Of a DNA stretch of 64,000 nucleotides, positions 35,318 to 44,579 are shown piece after piece (the first letter of the stretch is position 1; the number at the start of each line of letters is the position of its first letter). This DNA comes from Sinosporangium album (lineage in GTDB: Bacteria; Actinomycetota; Actinomycetes; Streptosporangiales; Streptosporangiaceae), in assembly GCF_900100605.1 (NCBI RefSeq), contig NZ_FNCN01000010.1:185628-249627 (forward strand). Reading direction: 5' to 3'. The notes under the pieces were generated by a model that was not told where the DNA came from, made no database searches, and was given only the letters and a program-made list of their open reading frames with translations. Both the position numbers and the translations under genes were made by a program.

Positions 35318-36343
35318 GTGATCCCTGCGGAGATGGATGCGTGGGTGGTGGCGCGCCCCGGGCCCATCGCCACGGGCCCTTTGGAGCGCGTACGGTTGCC
35401 CGTGCCGCAGCCCGGCCCCGGCGAGGTGCTGGTCGAGGTGGAGGCGTGTGCGGTCTGCCGTACGGACCTGCATTTGACCGAGGGGGAGCTGCCCCCGCAC
35501 CGCCCGCGGACGGTGCCGGGGCACCAGGTGGTGGGCCGGATCGTCGCGTGCGGTGAGGGACGGACGGGGCTCGCTCCCGGGAGCCGGGTGGGCGTGGCGT
35601 GGCTGCGCTGGACATGCGGCCAGTGCCGTTACTGCCACCGGGGGGCGGAGAACCTCTGCCCCTGGTCGACGTATACGGGCTGGGACGCCGACGGCGGCTA
35701 CGCGGATTATCTGACCGCCGTGGCGAACTACGTCTACCCGCTGCCCGACGATGTCCCGGCCGAACGGCTGGCGCCGCTGCTGTGCGCGGGGATCATCGGC
35801 CATCGGGCGCTGCTGAGAAGCGACCTGCCTCCCGGCGGCCGACTCGGGATCTACGGTTTCGGCTCGTCCGCCCACCTGACCGCCCAGGTGGCGCTGTGGA
35901 TGGGGGCGACGGTCTATGTGATGACCCGCTCGGAGAAGGCGCGGGCCCTGGCGACGGAGCTGGGCGCGACCTGGGTGGGCGGAGCGACGGACACGCCTCC
36001 CGAACCGTTGGATTCGGCGATCCTGTTCGCCCCCGTGGGGGAGCTCGTGCCGGTCGCCCTCGCCGCCCTGGACCGCGGAGGCACCTTGGCGGTAGCGGGC
36101 ATCCACCTCAGCGACATACCGTCGCTCAACTACGACGCGCACCTGTTCCGGGAGCGCTCCCTGCGCAGTGTCACCGCCAACACCCGGGCCGATGGCAGGG
36201 AGTTCCTCGAAATCGCCGCGGCCCGCCCGCCGCGGGTCGCGACTGTCGCCTATCCGTTCGACGCGGCCGACCAGGCCTTGCGCGACCTGGCGGGCGACCG
36301 GGTCGAGGGCTCCGCCGTACTGAGCACGTTCTCGTCGCTCTAA
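35318..36343 (+). CDS. Zinc-dependent alcohol dehydrogenase (MDR superfamily)
   Basis: The protein is 341 aa. The catalytic zinc site is shown by [15 protein letters not shown] (Cys) and PGHQVVGRI (His, Glu-equivalent region). The structural zinc site is the Cys cluster [15 protein letters not shown]. The Rossmann part has [16 protein letters not shown] instead of the usual GxGxxG, a form seen in AdhA-like enzymes of actinobacteria. It should oxidise or reduce an alcohol/aldehyde with NAD(P). The GTG start follows GAGGAAGGAC. It stands alone, converging on the Xre regulator gene. Confidence 0.88.
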   Translation: MIPAEMDAWVVARPGPIATGPLERVRLPVPQPGPGEVLVEVEACAVCRTDLHLTEGELPPHRPRTVPGHQVVGRIVACGEGRTGLAPGSRVGVAWLRWTCGQCRYCHRGAENLCPWSTYTGWDADGGYADYLTAVANYVYPLPDDVPAERLAPLLCAGIIGHRALLRSDLPPGGRLGIYGFGSSAHLTAQVALWMGATVYVMTRSEKARALATELGATWVGGATDTPPEPLDSAILFAPVGELVPVALAALDRGGTLAVAGIHLSDIPSLNYDAHLFRERSLRSVTANTRADGREFLEIAAARPPRVATVAYPFDAADQALRDLAGDRVEGSAVLSTFSSL

Positions 36344-36396
36344 GCGGCGTCGGCCTCGGCGTCGGCGTCGGCTCGGCGGGTGATCAGGCGGGACGG

Positions 36397-37278
36397 TCAG
36401 AGGTCGCGGAGGATCTGGTGCAGGTGAGCGATGGTCTTGCGCGGCTGTATGGCCTGAATGCCGAGCCGGTTCATCACATGCCAGTAGCGTTGCGTGTCAG
36501 CGGGCTTGTCCAGGTAAAGCGCGCTGGTGAGCTGCTCAAGGTAGACGATGTCGGGAAGCTCCCCTTCAGGGAAGCGCAGAATGGTGCTGGCGCCCGCCGC
36601 TCCGGCGTGGCATCCGAAGCTGAACGGCATGAGCTGGAGGGTGATGTTCTTCAGCTCGGCGATCTCGATGAGGTGCTTGAGCTGGGCGCGCATGACGGCC
36701 GCACCGCCGACGGGCCGCCGCAGCGCCGTCTCGTCGATGACGGCCCATAGTTTGGGCGGAGTCGGCTTGGCTAGGAGGCGCTGGCGCCGTTTGCGCAGGT
36801 CGACGCGGCGCTCGACCTCCTCGGGGGTGGCCTGACCACCTCGGCCGATCCGGATGATGGCGCGGGCGTAGTCCTCGGTCTGGAGCAGGCCGGGGACGAA
36901 CTGCACCTCATATGTACGGATGACGCAGGCGGCCTGCTCCAATCCGAGGTATGCCTCGAACCAGCTCGGGACGACGTCGCCGTAGTAGTGCCACCACGCC
37001 GGCGCGTTGGCCCTCTCGGCGAGGGAGAGCACGGTGGCGCGCTCGGCCTCGTCGTCGACGCCGTACAGGGTCAGCAGGTCGTCCACGTCCCGCAGTTTGA
37101 ACCCGGTCCGCCCCAGCTCAAGCCTGCTGATCTTGGAGGTGGAGGCCCTGATGGTGTCACCCGCTTCCTCGCGGGTCATCTTTCTGGCCTCGCGTAGTCT
37201 GCGGAGCTGCGCGCCTACCAGCATGCGCAGCACGGTGGGTCCGGCCTGCCGATAGTCCACAGCACGGCCTTCGGGCAT
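36397..37278 (-). CDS. Xre-family regulator with DUF5753 domain
   Basis: The protein is about 293 aa. Residues about 20-75 form the helix-turn-helix (LRRLREARKMTREEAGDTIRASTSKISRLELG). The rest is a DUF5753 domain (LEQAACVIRTYEVQFVPGLLQTEDYARAII). This is one of the commonest actinomycete regulator families (WhiJ-like), often paired with a small DUF397 protein; I find no DUF397 gene here. The ATG at 37278 is preferred over a TTG nine codons upstream. Divergent from the methyltransferase gene at 37788 across a 500-base gap. Confidence 0.88.
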   Translation of the reverse strand: MPEGRAVDYRQAGPTVLRMLVGAQLRRLREARKMTREEAGDTIRASTSKISRLELGRTGFKLRDVDDLLTLYGVDDEAERATVLSLAERANAPAWWHYYGDVVPSWFEAYLGLEQAACVIRTYEVQFVPGLLQTEDYARAIIRIGRGGQATPEEVERRVDLRKRRQRLLAKPTPPKLWAVIDETALRRPVGGAAVMRAQLKHLIEIAELKNITLQLMPFSFGCHAGAAGASTILRFPEGELPDIVYLEQLTSALYLDKPADTQRYWHVMNRLGIQAIQPRKTIAHLHQILRDL

Positions 37279-37787
37279 CTCTGTCGCTGTCCGAGCAGTT
37301 TGCAAGCCCGCTCCTTACATCACAAACCGATACGGTCCGGTTCATAAACATTCATCATCCACGGACCGGGTCCGCAGTCGGAGATCGACTACCGCAAGCC
37401 GCAGCTGCCGAATGCCCGGTTGCAGACCGTGATGGACGACGTACATACATGTCAGCTTTGCAGCTCACGCACTTCCGCACAAAGTGAGTAAGTCCTCTCC
37501 GCGTCGCCGGCGGAGGCGCGCGAACTCCGCCGAATGGAACACCCTGCCTTGTGGCCTGCATCAGCGCCGCACTTCCCCCCGCGGTGCGGCCCGAAAAACG
37601 CCCGCCTCCACCGCCGCATTGAGGACGTTCATCTCGGCCGATCTTTTCTCAATGCCGTCACCGTCCGCCATGATGGCGACCACGGGTATGAGGGAGGCAT
37701 GTGAGCAGAACGCCACCGCATGACCGCCCTTCGCGGCAGCCGGACACCACAGGTTGAACTTCAGGCACGAGTCCAAGGAGAACATGC
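37279..37787. other. Intergenic stretch
   Basis: About 500 bases with no credible gene; several short frames lack ribosome sites and known motifs. It should hold the promoters of the Xre and methyltransferase genes. Confidence 0.4.
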
Positions 37788-38603
37788 GTGAGCCAGAACC
37801 GAAACCCCTCTGATTCAGAGAAGCTCAATCCCGAGATCGCTCACAGCGCGAGAGTGTGGAACTACTGGTTAGGCGGCAAGGACCACTACCCCTCCGACAG
37901 GGAGGTCGGGGACCACGTCTCCTCCCTGCACCCGAACATCGCGCACGTGGCACGCGCCGACCGCGCGTTCCTGGGCCGTGTGGTGCACTACCTGGCCGCC
38001 GACATCGGCATCCGGCAGTTCCTCGACATCGGCACCGGGCTGCCGACGGTGGACAACACCCACGAGATCGCGCAGCGCGTGAGCCCCGATTCCCGCGTGG
38101 TCTACGTGGACAACGACCCCCTTGTGCTCGTGCACGCCCGCGCGCTTCTCACCAGCACCCCCGAAGGCGCCACCGACTACATAGAAGCCGATCTCCACGA
38201 TCCGAAGGCCATCCTTACGGCCGCCGAGGCCACACTTGACTTCGATAAACCCGTGGGCATCATGCTGCTGGGAATTTTGAATTTCATTCTCGACGATGGC
38301 GAGGCCGCCGCCGTCGTACGGCAACTGCTCGACCGGGTGCCCTCCGGCAGCTATGTGGCGGTCACGCATCCGACCTTCGAAATCGGCGGCGAGGCGAACA
38401 TCGAGGGTATGCGCTTCTGGAACGAGAACGCCACCCCCAAGATCCGCGCCCGGGGCAGCGCGGAGATCGCCCGTTTCTTCGACGGGCTCGAACTGCTTGA
38501 GCCGGGCGTGGTCTCCTGCGCCCACTGGCGCCCCGATTTGCCCGATATCGCGGACCAGCCTCCCGCGGTGCCGCAGTACGGCGCGGTGGGCCTGAAGCCG
38601 TAG
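37788..38603 (+). CDS. SAM-dependent methyltransferase, DUF574 (Methyltransf_19) family
   Basis: The protein is 271 aa and a clear paralogue of the one at 14434. It shares HSARVWNYWLGGKDHYPSDR, RQFLDIGTGLPTVDNTHEIAQ, VVYVDNDPLVLVHARALL and the end FDGLELLEPGVVSCAHWRPD. An AAGGAG site lies 7 bases before the GTG start. Its final codons are duplicated as a direct repeat (CCTGAAGCCGTAGTC twice) spanning the stop. The family substrate is not known. The divergent upstream Xre-DUF5753 gene may regulate it. Confidence 0.87.
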   Translation: MSQNRNPSDSEKLNPEIAHSARVWNYWLGGKDHYPSDREVGDHVSSLHPNIAHVARADRAFLGRVVHYLAADIGIRQFLDIGTGLPTVDNTHEIAQRVSPDSRVVYVDNDPLVLVHARALLTSTPEGATDYIEADLHDPKAILTAAEATLDFDKPVGIMLLGILNFILDDGEAAAVVRQLLDRVPSGSYVAVTHPTFEIGGEANIEGMRFWNENATPKIRARGSAEIARFFDGLELLEPGVVSCAHWRPDLPDIADQPPAVPQYGAVGLKP

Positions 38604-38628
38604 TCGGACCTGAAGCCGTAGTCTCGTC

Positions 38629-38657
38629 TTCCTGTGGGCGCGGGGAGCCCACAGGAA
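38629..38657 (+). terminator. Terminator hairpin after the methyltransferase gene
   Basis: CCTGTGGGC pairs with GCCCACAGG around a 7-base loop, extended by two T-A pairs and flanked by AAAA, 25 bases after the stop. Confidence 0.65.
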
Positions 38658-38810
38658 AACTCTTCCATCCCACGGTGAAACAGATGGACCTGCCTCGCGG
38701 CCTGCGGCGAAGAACGGGGTGAAGAAGCAAGCGCCCACCCCGAGAGGATTCACTCACGTGTCAGGCCACACGAGAATGCCGAGCACCGCGCGCCCACCGG
38801 GGCCTGCGCA

Positions 38811-39422
38811 GTGAGCCCAAACGCGGCATGGGACACGGACGGCGCCGGGGAATCCGATTCGACGCTCATCGAGCGTTCCCTCATCGAGCCGGAACTCTTC
38901 GCGGCGCTGTTCGACCGGCACTCCGATGAGATGTTCCGCTATACGGCCCGGCGCCTCGGCCCGGAAATCGCCGAGGACACCGTCGCGGACCTGTTTCTCG
39001 TCGCGTTTCGTGGTCGCGCCAAGTACGACCGCGTCCACCAGGACGCTCGGCCATGGTTGTACGGCATCGCCACGAATCTGATCGCCCGGCAGCGCAGAGC
39101 CGAACGGCGGCGCACGAAGGCCATGGCCCGAGTGGCGGTCGAGCGGCCGAGCTCCTTCCACGACGGCGCGGACGACCGCCTCACCGCCGAGCGGTTCCAG
39201 CCCAAGCTGGCCAAGGCCTTGGCGTCGCTGTCCGCCGCCGAACGGGACCTGCTGCTCCTCGTGGCGTGGGCCAACCTCACCTACGACGGCGCCGCCCGCG
39301 CCCTCGGCATCCCCGAGGGCACGGCCCGTTCCCGGTTGCACCGTGTCCGCAGCAAGGTGCGCCGGGCCCTCGGCGGCGTCAACCCCTTCACCGTGGAGCC
39401 TTTGGAGCCTCAGCATGGATGA
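38811..39422 (+). CDS. Sigma-70 family (ECF-type) RNA polymerase sigma factor
   Basis: The protein is 203 aa. Region 2 reads FDRHSDEMFRYTARRLG...AEDTVADLFLVAF and DARPWLYGIATNLIA. Region 4 reads LAALSAAERDLLLL-like sequence with LTYDGAARALGIPEGTARSRLHRVR. It lacks region 3, as ECF factors do. The stop overlaps the start of the following membrane protein gene by eight bases, a coupling typical of sigma/anti-sigma pairs. The start is GTG. The regulon is unknown. Confidence 0.9.
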   Translation: MSPNAAWDTDGAGESDSTLIERSLIEPELFAALFDRHSDEMFRYTARRLGPEIAEDTVADLFLVAFRGRAKYDRVHQDARPWLYGIATNLIARQRRAERRRTKAMARVAVERPSSFHDGADDRLTAERFQPKLAKALASLSAAERDLLLLVAWANLTYDGAARALGIPEGTARSRLHRVRSKVRRALGGVNPFTVEPLEPQHG

Positions 39423-40632
39423 GATCAAAATGTTCGCCGAGCATCCACCGCCCGACCCCGCCTATCCGCAGGGCGCCAAGAGCGCCGCGCGGGGGCGCCT
39501 GCTGGAAGAGGCAGCGGGCAACAGGAGGCGTTTCGCCTTCCCCCGGGCCGGGTGGCAGGCCGTGGCGGCCTTCGGGGTGACCGTCGCCCTGGTGGGAGGG
39601 GTCACCGTAGGACTGTCGTTGAACACGCCGGCACCGACACGCGGGAGCACGGGTGGGGGCGACGCCATGGCGGGGGCCGTCGTCGCCACGCCGTACACCG
39701 GGCAGACGGGGCAGGAGCTGGAGCCGAAGCCAGGGCAGTATGTCGTGGTCGAGTCGGAGACGATGTTCGTCATGGAGTCCAAGGACGCCGACCGCCAGAA
39801 GCAGCCAGACAGCTACCTCTATCGCACAAAGCGACGAACCTGGCAATCCTACGATGGATCGGCGCCGGGATTGCTGCGGGTCAGCGATCTGCCCCCGCAG
39901 CAGTTCGCGGATAGACCACTTCCGCCGCGCTCCCAGCGGATGGCCGGTCGGAACTTCGCCATCTCCCCGGACTGCGCGCACTGGCCGGAGGGATTCCGGC
40001 CGGACTACGCCTACCTCAGCACACTGCCGACCGACGGCGCGATGATGCGTGAAGTCCTCTACAAGCGGGTCACAGGGGACGTAGACCGTGAGGTGGGGGC
40101 GTTCACCCAGGTGCGGGAGCTTGTCACCGAGAACTATCTTCCGCGTCCACAACGGACGGCCCTCTTCGAGGCTGTCATGTCCCTCCCGGGGGTGGAGAGG
40201 ACCGAGGGGGTCAAAGACGGTGACGGGCGTGAAGGCGTCGCGTTCGGCATGGTCAGCGACGGCGTGAACCACCAGCTCGTGTTCGACCCGCAGACGTTCA
40301 TGTTCCTCGGTGAACGGCAGACGGCCGCCAGTGAGAAGAATCCTCATAGCGTTCCGGTCGGCACAGTTCTCGGCCTGTCGACGCAACAGAAGATCTCGGT
40401 GGCGGACGAGTTGCCGAAGGTCGAGAACGTGCTGAAGGACTCCACGTGCGAAATGGGGATGCCTCCGGCGACGGATGGGCCGGTGCCGGCGACGGATGGG
40501 CCGACACCGGCGCCGATGACGGCACCCGAACAGGCACCTGCACCGGCATCGACGGACCCCGCGGCTCCGAAGGGCGGCGCAACGCCAATACCGAACGACC
40601 CCATGGCGACCAAGGAGAGCAAGCAGGACTGA
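39415..40632 (+). CDS. CU044_5270-type membrane-anchored protein, possible anti-sigma partner
   Basis: The protein is 405 aa. A cytoplasmic N-terminus of about 45 residues (MDEIKMFAEHPPPDPAYPQG...) precedes one membrane helix (AVAAFGVTVALVGGVTVGLSL). A large outside domain follows, with YVVVESETMFV and VMSLPGVERTEGVKDGDGREGVAFG as family marks. The last 60 residues are Pro/Ala/Thr-rich. In actinomycetes this family almost always follows a sigma factor gene, and here the two genes overlap. Control of the sigma factor through the cytoplasmic segment is plausible but unproven. Confidence 0.8.
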   Translation: MDEIKMFAEHPPPDPAYPQGAKSAARGRLLEEAAGNRRRFAFPRAGWQAVAAFGVTVALVGGVTVGLSLNTPAPTRGSTGGGDAMAGAVVATPYTGQTGQELEPKPGQYVVVESETMFVMESKDADRQKQPDSYLYRTKRRTWQSYDGSAPGLLRVSDLPPQQFADRPLPPRSQRMAGRNFAISPDCAHWPEGFRPDYAYLSTLPTDGAMMREVLYKRVTGDVDREVGAFTQVRELVTENYLPRPQRTALFEAVMSLPGVERTEGVKDGDGREGVAFGMVSDGVNHQLVFDPQTFMFLGERQTAASEKNPHSVPVGTVLGLSTQQKISVADELPKVENVLKDSTCEMGMPPATDGPVPATDGPTPAPMTAPEQAPAPASTDPAAPKGGATPIPNDPMATKESKQD

Positions 40633-40659
40633 GTCCCGCTTCCCGGACTACTGCCGCAC

Positions 40660-40692
40660 GGCCCCTGCCGTACATCCCGTACGGCAGGGGCC
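40660..40692 (+). terminator. Terminator hairpin after the sigma factor operon
   Basis: A perfect 14-bp stem (GGCCCCTGCCGTAC and its complement) with a 5-base loop, 27 bases after the stop. Confidence 0.75.
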
Positions 40693-40769
40693 TCGCTGTG
40701 CGCCGCCCTCCGGGCGGCGTATGACATGCTGCGGGAAAGAGACCTCCGTGGCATCCGGAAAGGCGGGAC

Positions 40770-42503
40770 ATGCCCGATACCTCCTCCGTCGCCTCGCACC
40801 TGTCCACGGCCGCCAAGCCGGTGATCGTGACGGTGGACGACGACCCCGGCGTGTCGCGGTCGGTGGCCAGAGACCTGCGGCGGAGGTACGGCAACGCCTA
40901 CCGGATCGTGCGGGCCGAAAGCGCGGACCAGTGCATGCACTCGGTGCGGGAGCTGCGCCTGCGGGGCGAGGAGGTGGCCCTGCTGCTCGCGGACTACCGG
41001 ATGCCGCAGATGAACGGCGTCGAGTTCCTCGAACAGGCCATGGACCTCTACCCATATGCCCGTCGCGTGCTCCTGACGGCCTACGCCGACACCGATGCCG
41101 CCATCCAGGCGATCAACGTGGTGGATCTCGACCACTACATGCTGAAGCCGTGGGACCCTCCGGAAGAGAAGTTCTACCCGGTGATCGACGCCCAGCTCGA
41201 CGCGTGGCAGCGCACCGAGCGGCGGGCGGTGTCGGAGCTGCGGGTGGTGGGAGCGCGCTGGTCGTCCCGGTCGCACGAGGTGCGCGACTTCCTGGCGCGC
41301 AACCAGGTGCCCTACCGGTGGCTGCTGGCCGACGAGGGCGAGGGGGCCGAGCTGGTGTCGGCCGCGTGGGAGGTGTGCGGCGGTACGGCGGAAGCCGTAC
41401 CGCAAGGCGTGCCGCCGGCGGCGAAGCTGCCGCTGGTGGTGACGGCGGAGGGGGTGACGCTCGCGGCGCCCGACACGGCGCGGCTCGCCGAGGCGGTGGG
41501 GCTCTCCACGGCACCCGCCACGGACTTCTACGATCTTGTCGTGATCGGTGGGGGTCCGGGTGGGTTGGGCGCGGCGGTGTACGGCGCGTCCGAAGGGCTC
41601 AGCACGGTCCTCCTGGAACAGCACGCCTCAGGCGGGCAAGCCGGGCAGAGCTCCAGGATCGAGAACTACCTCGGCTTCCCCGACGGCGTGTCCGGAGGGC
41701 AACTCGCCGACCGGGCCAGGAGGCAGGCGCTCAAGTTCGGGGCCGAGCTGCTGACGGCCCGCCAGGCCACAAGCCTCGACGTGAAAGGCCAGACCAAGGT
41801 CATCGGCTTCGCCGACGGCGGCAGCATCGCCGCGCACACGGTGATCCTCGCCACCGGCGTGTCCTACCGGCGACTGGCCGCGCCCGGCCTTTCCGACTTC
41901 GTCGGCCAGGGCGTCTACTACGGCGCCGCCCTGTCGGAGGCCCCCTCCTGCCGCAACGCCGAGGTCTACATCGTGGGCGCCGCCAACTCGGCGGGCCAGG
42001 CGGCGGTCTACCTCTCGCAGTACGCGAGCAAGGTCCACCTGCTGGTGCGGGGCGACGGGCTGGAGAAGTCGATGTCGCACTACCTCATCGAACAGATCTC
42101 CCAAATCCCCTCCATCGTGGTCCACACCCGCACCGAGGTGGTGGCCGGGGAGGGCGACGGGCATCTGGAGCGGCTCACGTTCAGCGGCCCCGACGGCACC
42201 TGGACGGACTCCGCCGAATGGCTGTTCGTGTTCATCGGGGCCGAGCCGCTGACCGACTGGCTGGGCGACACCGTCGAGCGTGACCCCCACGGGTTCGTGC
42301 TGACCGGGCCCGACCTCACGGCCGCCGGGCGACGGCCGAGAGGCTGGACGCTGGAGCGCCAGCCGTACTTCCTGGAGACCAACGTGCCGGGCGTGTTCGC
42401 GGCGGGAGACGTGCGGGCCGACTCGATCAAACGGGTCGCCTCCGCCGTCGGCGAGGGCGCGATGGCCGTGTCGATGGTCCACCGCTACTTGGAGAAGACA
42501 TGA
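40770..42503 (+). CDS. Response-regulator receiver fused to thioredoxin-reductase-like flavoprotein
   Basis: The protein is 577 aa. Residues about 15-140 are a receiver domain (VTVDDDPG; phosphoacceptor D75 in LLADYRMPQMNG; TAYAD; K126 in YMLKPWD). Residues about 155-240 resemble a thioredoxin-like insert (VVGARWSSRSHEVRDFLARNQVPYRW) without a CxxC. Residues 252-577 are a TrxR-type FAD/NAD(P) module (DLVVIGGGPGGLGAAV, IVGAANSAGQAA, GVFAAGDVRADSIKRVASAVGEG). The redox CxxC of true thioredoxin reductases is replaced by a lone Cys (APSCRN, C394), so disulfide reduction in the usual way is unlikely. The next gene, overlapping by ATGA, encodes a kinase that may phosphorylate the receiver. Confidence 0.9.
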   Translation: MPDTSSVASHLSTAAKPVIVTVDDDPGVSRSVARDLRRRYGNAYRIVRAESADQCMHSVRELRLRGEEVALLLADYRMPQMNGVEFLEQAMDLYPYARRVLLTAYADTDAAIQAINVVDLDHYMLKPWDPPEEKFYPVIDAQLDAWQRTERRAVSELRVVGARWSSRSHEVRDFLARNQVPYRWLLADEGEGAELVSAAWEVCGGTAEAVPQGVPPAAKLPLVVTAEGVTLAAPDTARLAEAVGLSTAPATDFYDLVVIGGGPGGLGAAVYGASEGLSTVLLEQHASGGQAGQSSRIENYLGFPDGVSGGQLADRARRQALKFGAELLTARQATSLDVKGQTKVIGFADGGSIAAHTVILATGVSYRRLAAPGLSDFVGQGVYYGAALSEAPSCRNAEVYIVGAANSAGQAAVYLSQYASKVHLLVRGDGLEKSMSHYLIEQISQIPSIVVHTRTEVVAGEGDGHLERLTFSGPDGTWTDSAEWLFVFIGAEPLTDWLGDTVERDPHGFVLTGPDLTAAGRRPRGWTLERQPYFLETNVPGVFAAGDVRADSIKRVASAVGEGAMAVSMVHRYLEKT

Positions 42504-43909
42504 TCGGGCCCGACGACCTGCGCGACCTGTTCCTGTTCGAGGGGCTCGACAGGGAGCGGCTGGAGTGGCTCGCCGCCCACGGCGAGGAGCGCGCGTACGA
42601 CGCCGACGAGTTCATCGCCCGCCAGGGCGAACCGGCCGAAAGCTTCTTCGTGCTCGTCGAAGGCGAGCTCGTGCTGTCGCTGCAGAGCACGTCCGGGCCG
42701 GTGTCGGGCGAACCCACCTCCCAGCCCGGCGTGTACGGCGGAGCCGTCATGGCCTACCTCGGCTCCCACACCTCCGAGATCTACGGCCATTCGCTGCGCA
42801 CCACCAAACCGTCGCGGCTCTTCGTCCTGCCCGCCGAGCGGTTCTCCTGGATGATGCACGAGTGGTTCCCGATGGCCGTCCACCTGCTGGACGGCGTACG
42901 GCTCGGCGGCCTCGCGCAGCGTGAACTCATCGACCGGCGCCAGCGCCTGACGGCCCTCGGCACGATCACGGCCGGGCTGACGCACGAGCTGAACAACCCG
43001 GCGGCGGCAGCCGTACGGGCCGTAGGGGAGCTCCGCACGCAGGTGAACGCGTCGCGGCGGCGGCTGGCCGACCTGGCCGAGGCGGGCATCGCGCCGGAAC
43101 GGCTGCGCGCGTTGATCGACCTCCAGGAGACGTGCGTGGAAGGGGCGTCGGCGCCGCCCGTGCGGACACCTTTGGAGCTCTCCGACGCGGAGGACGCACT
43201 GGCCGAACACCTTGAGGATTACGGCGTCGAGGACGGTTGGGAGATCGCGCCGTCGCTGGTCGCCGCCGGTTTCGGGCCGGGCGGCCTCGACCAGGTGCGT
43301 GAGGCCGTCGGTGACCACTACGTGGGGGCGGCCGTGCGCTGGATGGCACGCGCCACGGAGATCTCCCAAATGCTCGACGAGGTCGCCGACGCCACCGAGC
43401 GCATCACCACCCTGCTGAGCGCGGCCAAGCAGTACTCCCAGATGGACCGCGCGCCCTACCAGGTCGTCGACGTGCGCGAACTGCTCGACAGCACCCTGGC
43501 CATCTTCCGCGGAAAGATCCCTCCCGGCGTCACCGTCGTCACCGACTACGACCCCGACCTGCCGCCCATCCCCGCCTACGCCGGGGAGCTCAACCAGGTG
43601 TGGACCAACCTCATCCACAACGCCCTCGACGCCATGGGCGACACCGGCACCCTCACCGTGCGCACCTCGCGCGGGCACGACGTCGCCCTCGTCGAGATCT
43701 GCGACACCGGCCCGGGTGTGCCCGAAGAGCTGCGCGAACGCATCTTCGAACCCTTCTTCACCACCAAACCCGTCGGCAGCGGCACCGGGCTCGGGCTCGA
43801 CATCTCCTTCCGCATCGTCGCCGGCCGCCACGGCGGCGACCTACGTGTCGAGTCCCGCCCCGGCGACACCCGATTTCAGGTGCGCCTCCCCCTGACCGAA
43901 TCCCGCTGA
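42500..43909 (+). CDS. Histidine kinase with cyclic-nucleotide-binding-type sensor domain
   Basis: The protein is 469 aa and soluble. Residues about 5-125 are a cNMP-binding-type barrel (LFLFEGLDRERLEWLA...DEFIARQGEPAESFFVLVEGEL). A HisKA region has the phosphorylated His in ITAGLTHELNNPAAAAVRAV (H162). A long helical linker leads to the ATPase domain (LNQVWTNLIHNALDAMGD, GPGVPEELRERIFEPFFTTK, GTGLGLDISFRI). It is coupled to the receiver-flavoprotein gene, and the pair should form a phosphorelay whose output is a redox enzyme. The ligand is unknown. Confidence 0.88.
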   Translation: MIGPDDLRDLFLFEGLDRERLEWLAAHGEERAYDADEFIARQGEPAESFFVLVEGELVLSLQSTSGPVSGEPTSQPGVYGGAVMAYLGSHTSEIYGHSLRTTKPSRLFVLPAERFSWMMHEWFPMAVHLLDGVRLGGLAQRELIDRRQRLTALGTITAGLTHELNNPAAAAVRAVGELRTQVNASRRRLADLAEAGIAPERLRALIDLQETCVEGASAPPVRTPLELSDAEDALAEHLEDYGVEDGWEIAPSLVAAGFGPGGLDQVREAVGDHYVGAAVRWMARATEISQMLDEVADATERITTLLSAAKQYSQMDRAPYQVVDVRELLDSTLAIFRGKIPPGVTVVTDYDPDLPPIPAYAGELNQVWTNLIHNALDAMGDTGTLTVRTSRGHDVALVEICDTGPGVPEELRERIFEPFFTTKPVGSGTGLGLDISFRIVAGRHGGDLRVESRPGDTRFQVRLPLTESR

Positions 43910-43912
43910 CGG

Positions 43913-44299
43913 TCAAAGCTTCACGACACGAGCCCAATCACCCACGAGGACGCTGATGTCCTCTGGGTCTGACGTCAATATGGTGACCGGCCGCTCATGC
44001 CGCTGGGCCGTGGCGCACACGATGGCGTCGATCGCGTGCCGGTGACCGTGCAGCCCGGCCTCCTTCAGCAGACCGGTCGCCGCAACAGCGACCTCTTTGG
44101 TGACGGGTTCGACGACAAGCCTGGACAGCGTCCACTCGAAGCGAGCACGGTTGATCTTGGGATGGAGCACTTCGACAATCGTTGCGGCGCTGACCACAAC
44201 CCGCACATTTTCCTCGACCGCCCCGGCCAACCACTCAGTGAGGCGCTGTCCGACTGCTCTGGACAGACCTTCACAGTCGAGAACAAGTGTGCCCGGCAT
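43913..44299 (-). CDS. vapC: PIN-domain toxin (VapC family)
   Basis: The protein is 128 aa. The PIN acidic residues are visible: D8 in LVLDCEGLS, E43 in ATIVEVLHP, D91 in HAIDAIVCATA and D111 in ILTSDPEDI. Such toxins are RNases that cut tRNA or rRNA when the antitoxin is lost. The ATG overlaps the antitoxin stop (TGATG). Its end converges on the kinase gene with only three bases between. Confidence 0.85.
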   Translation of the reverse strand: MPGTLVLDCEGLSRAVGQRLTEWLAGAVEENVRVVVSAATIVEVLHPKINRARFEWTLSRLVVEPVTKEVAVAATGLLKEAGLHGHRHAIDAIVCATAQRHERPVTILTSDPEDISVLVGDWARVVKL

Positions 44300-44562
44300 C
44301 AGGCGGCGGGGGGCCGGGAGTAACCGGTACTCTCGGCTTCTCCGCGCAGAATGGCGCGCTTGGCATCCACCTCCGCACGATCCACGGGGCCATGCTCCGC
44401 CTCGGCAGAGGCGATGAGATCACGGAGGTTGTCCTGTTCAACCTGCCGTGCCAACGCCTCGGACACGTAGGCCGAGAAGCTTGCCCGACCGATGCGAGCC
44501 TGGACGGTCTCAGCAAGGTCCTCCGGGATCGTCACGCTGAACTTCTTTGTACCATTAGCCAT
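44299..44562 (-). CDS. vapB: Antitoxin of the VapBC module (ribbon-helix-helix-like)
   Basis: The protein is 87 aa. The start KKFSVTIPEDLAETVQARIG and ASFSAYVSEALARQVEQ fits a ribbon-helix-helix DNA-binding fold; the rest (AEHGPVDRAEVDAKRAILRG) is the acidic/helical part expected to bind and block the toxin. The ATG at 44562 sits inside a perfect palindrome that is probably its own operator. An upstream in-frame start would add ten residues across that operator. Confidence 0.8.
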   Translation of the reverse strand: MANGTKKFSVTIPEDLAETVQARIGRASFSAYVSEALARQVEQDNLRDLIASAEAEHGPVDRAEVDAKRAILRGEAESTGYSRPPAA

Positions 44563-44579
44563 GCTACCAACGGTAGCAT
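44561..44579. promoter_or_regulatory. Palindromic operator at the VapB start
   Basis: ATGCTACC-AAC-GGTAGCAT is a perfect 8-bp inverted repeat covering the antitoxin start codon, with another TGCTAC half-site 7-12 bases further upstream of the gene. This is a typical layout for autoregulation by the VapBC complex. Confidence 0.6.
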
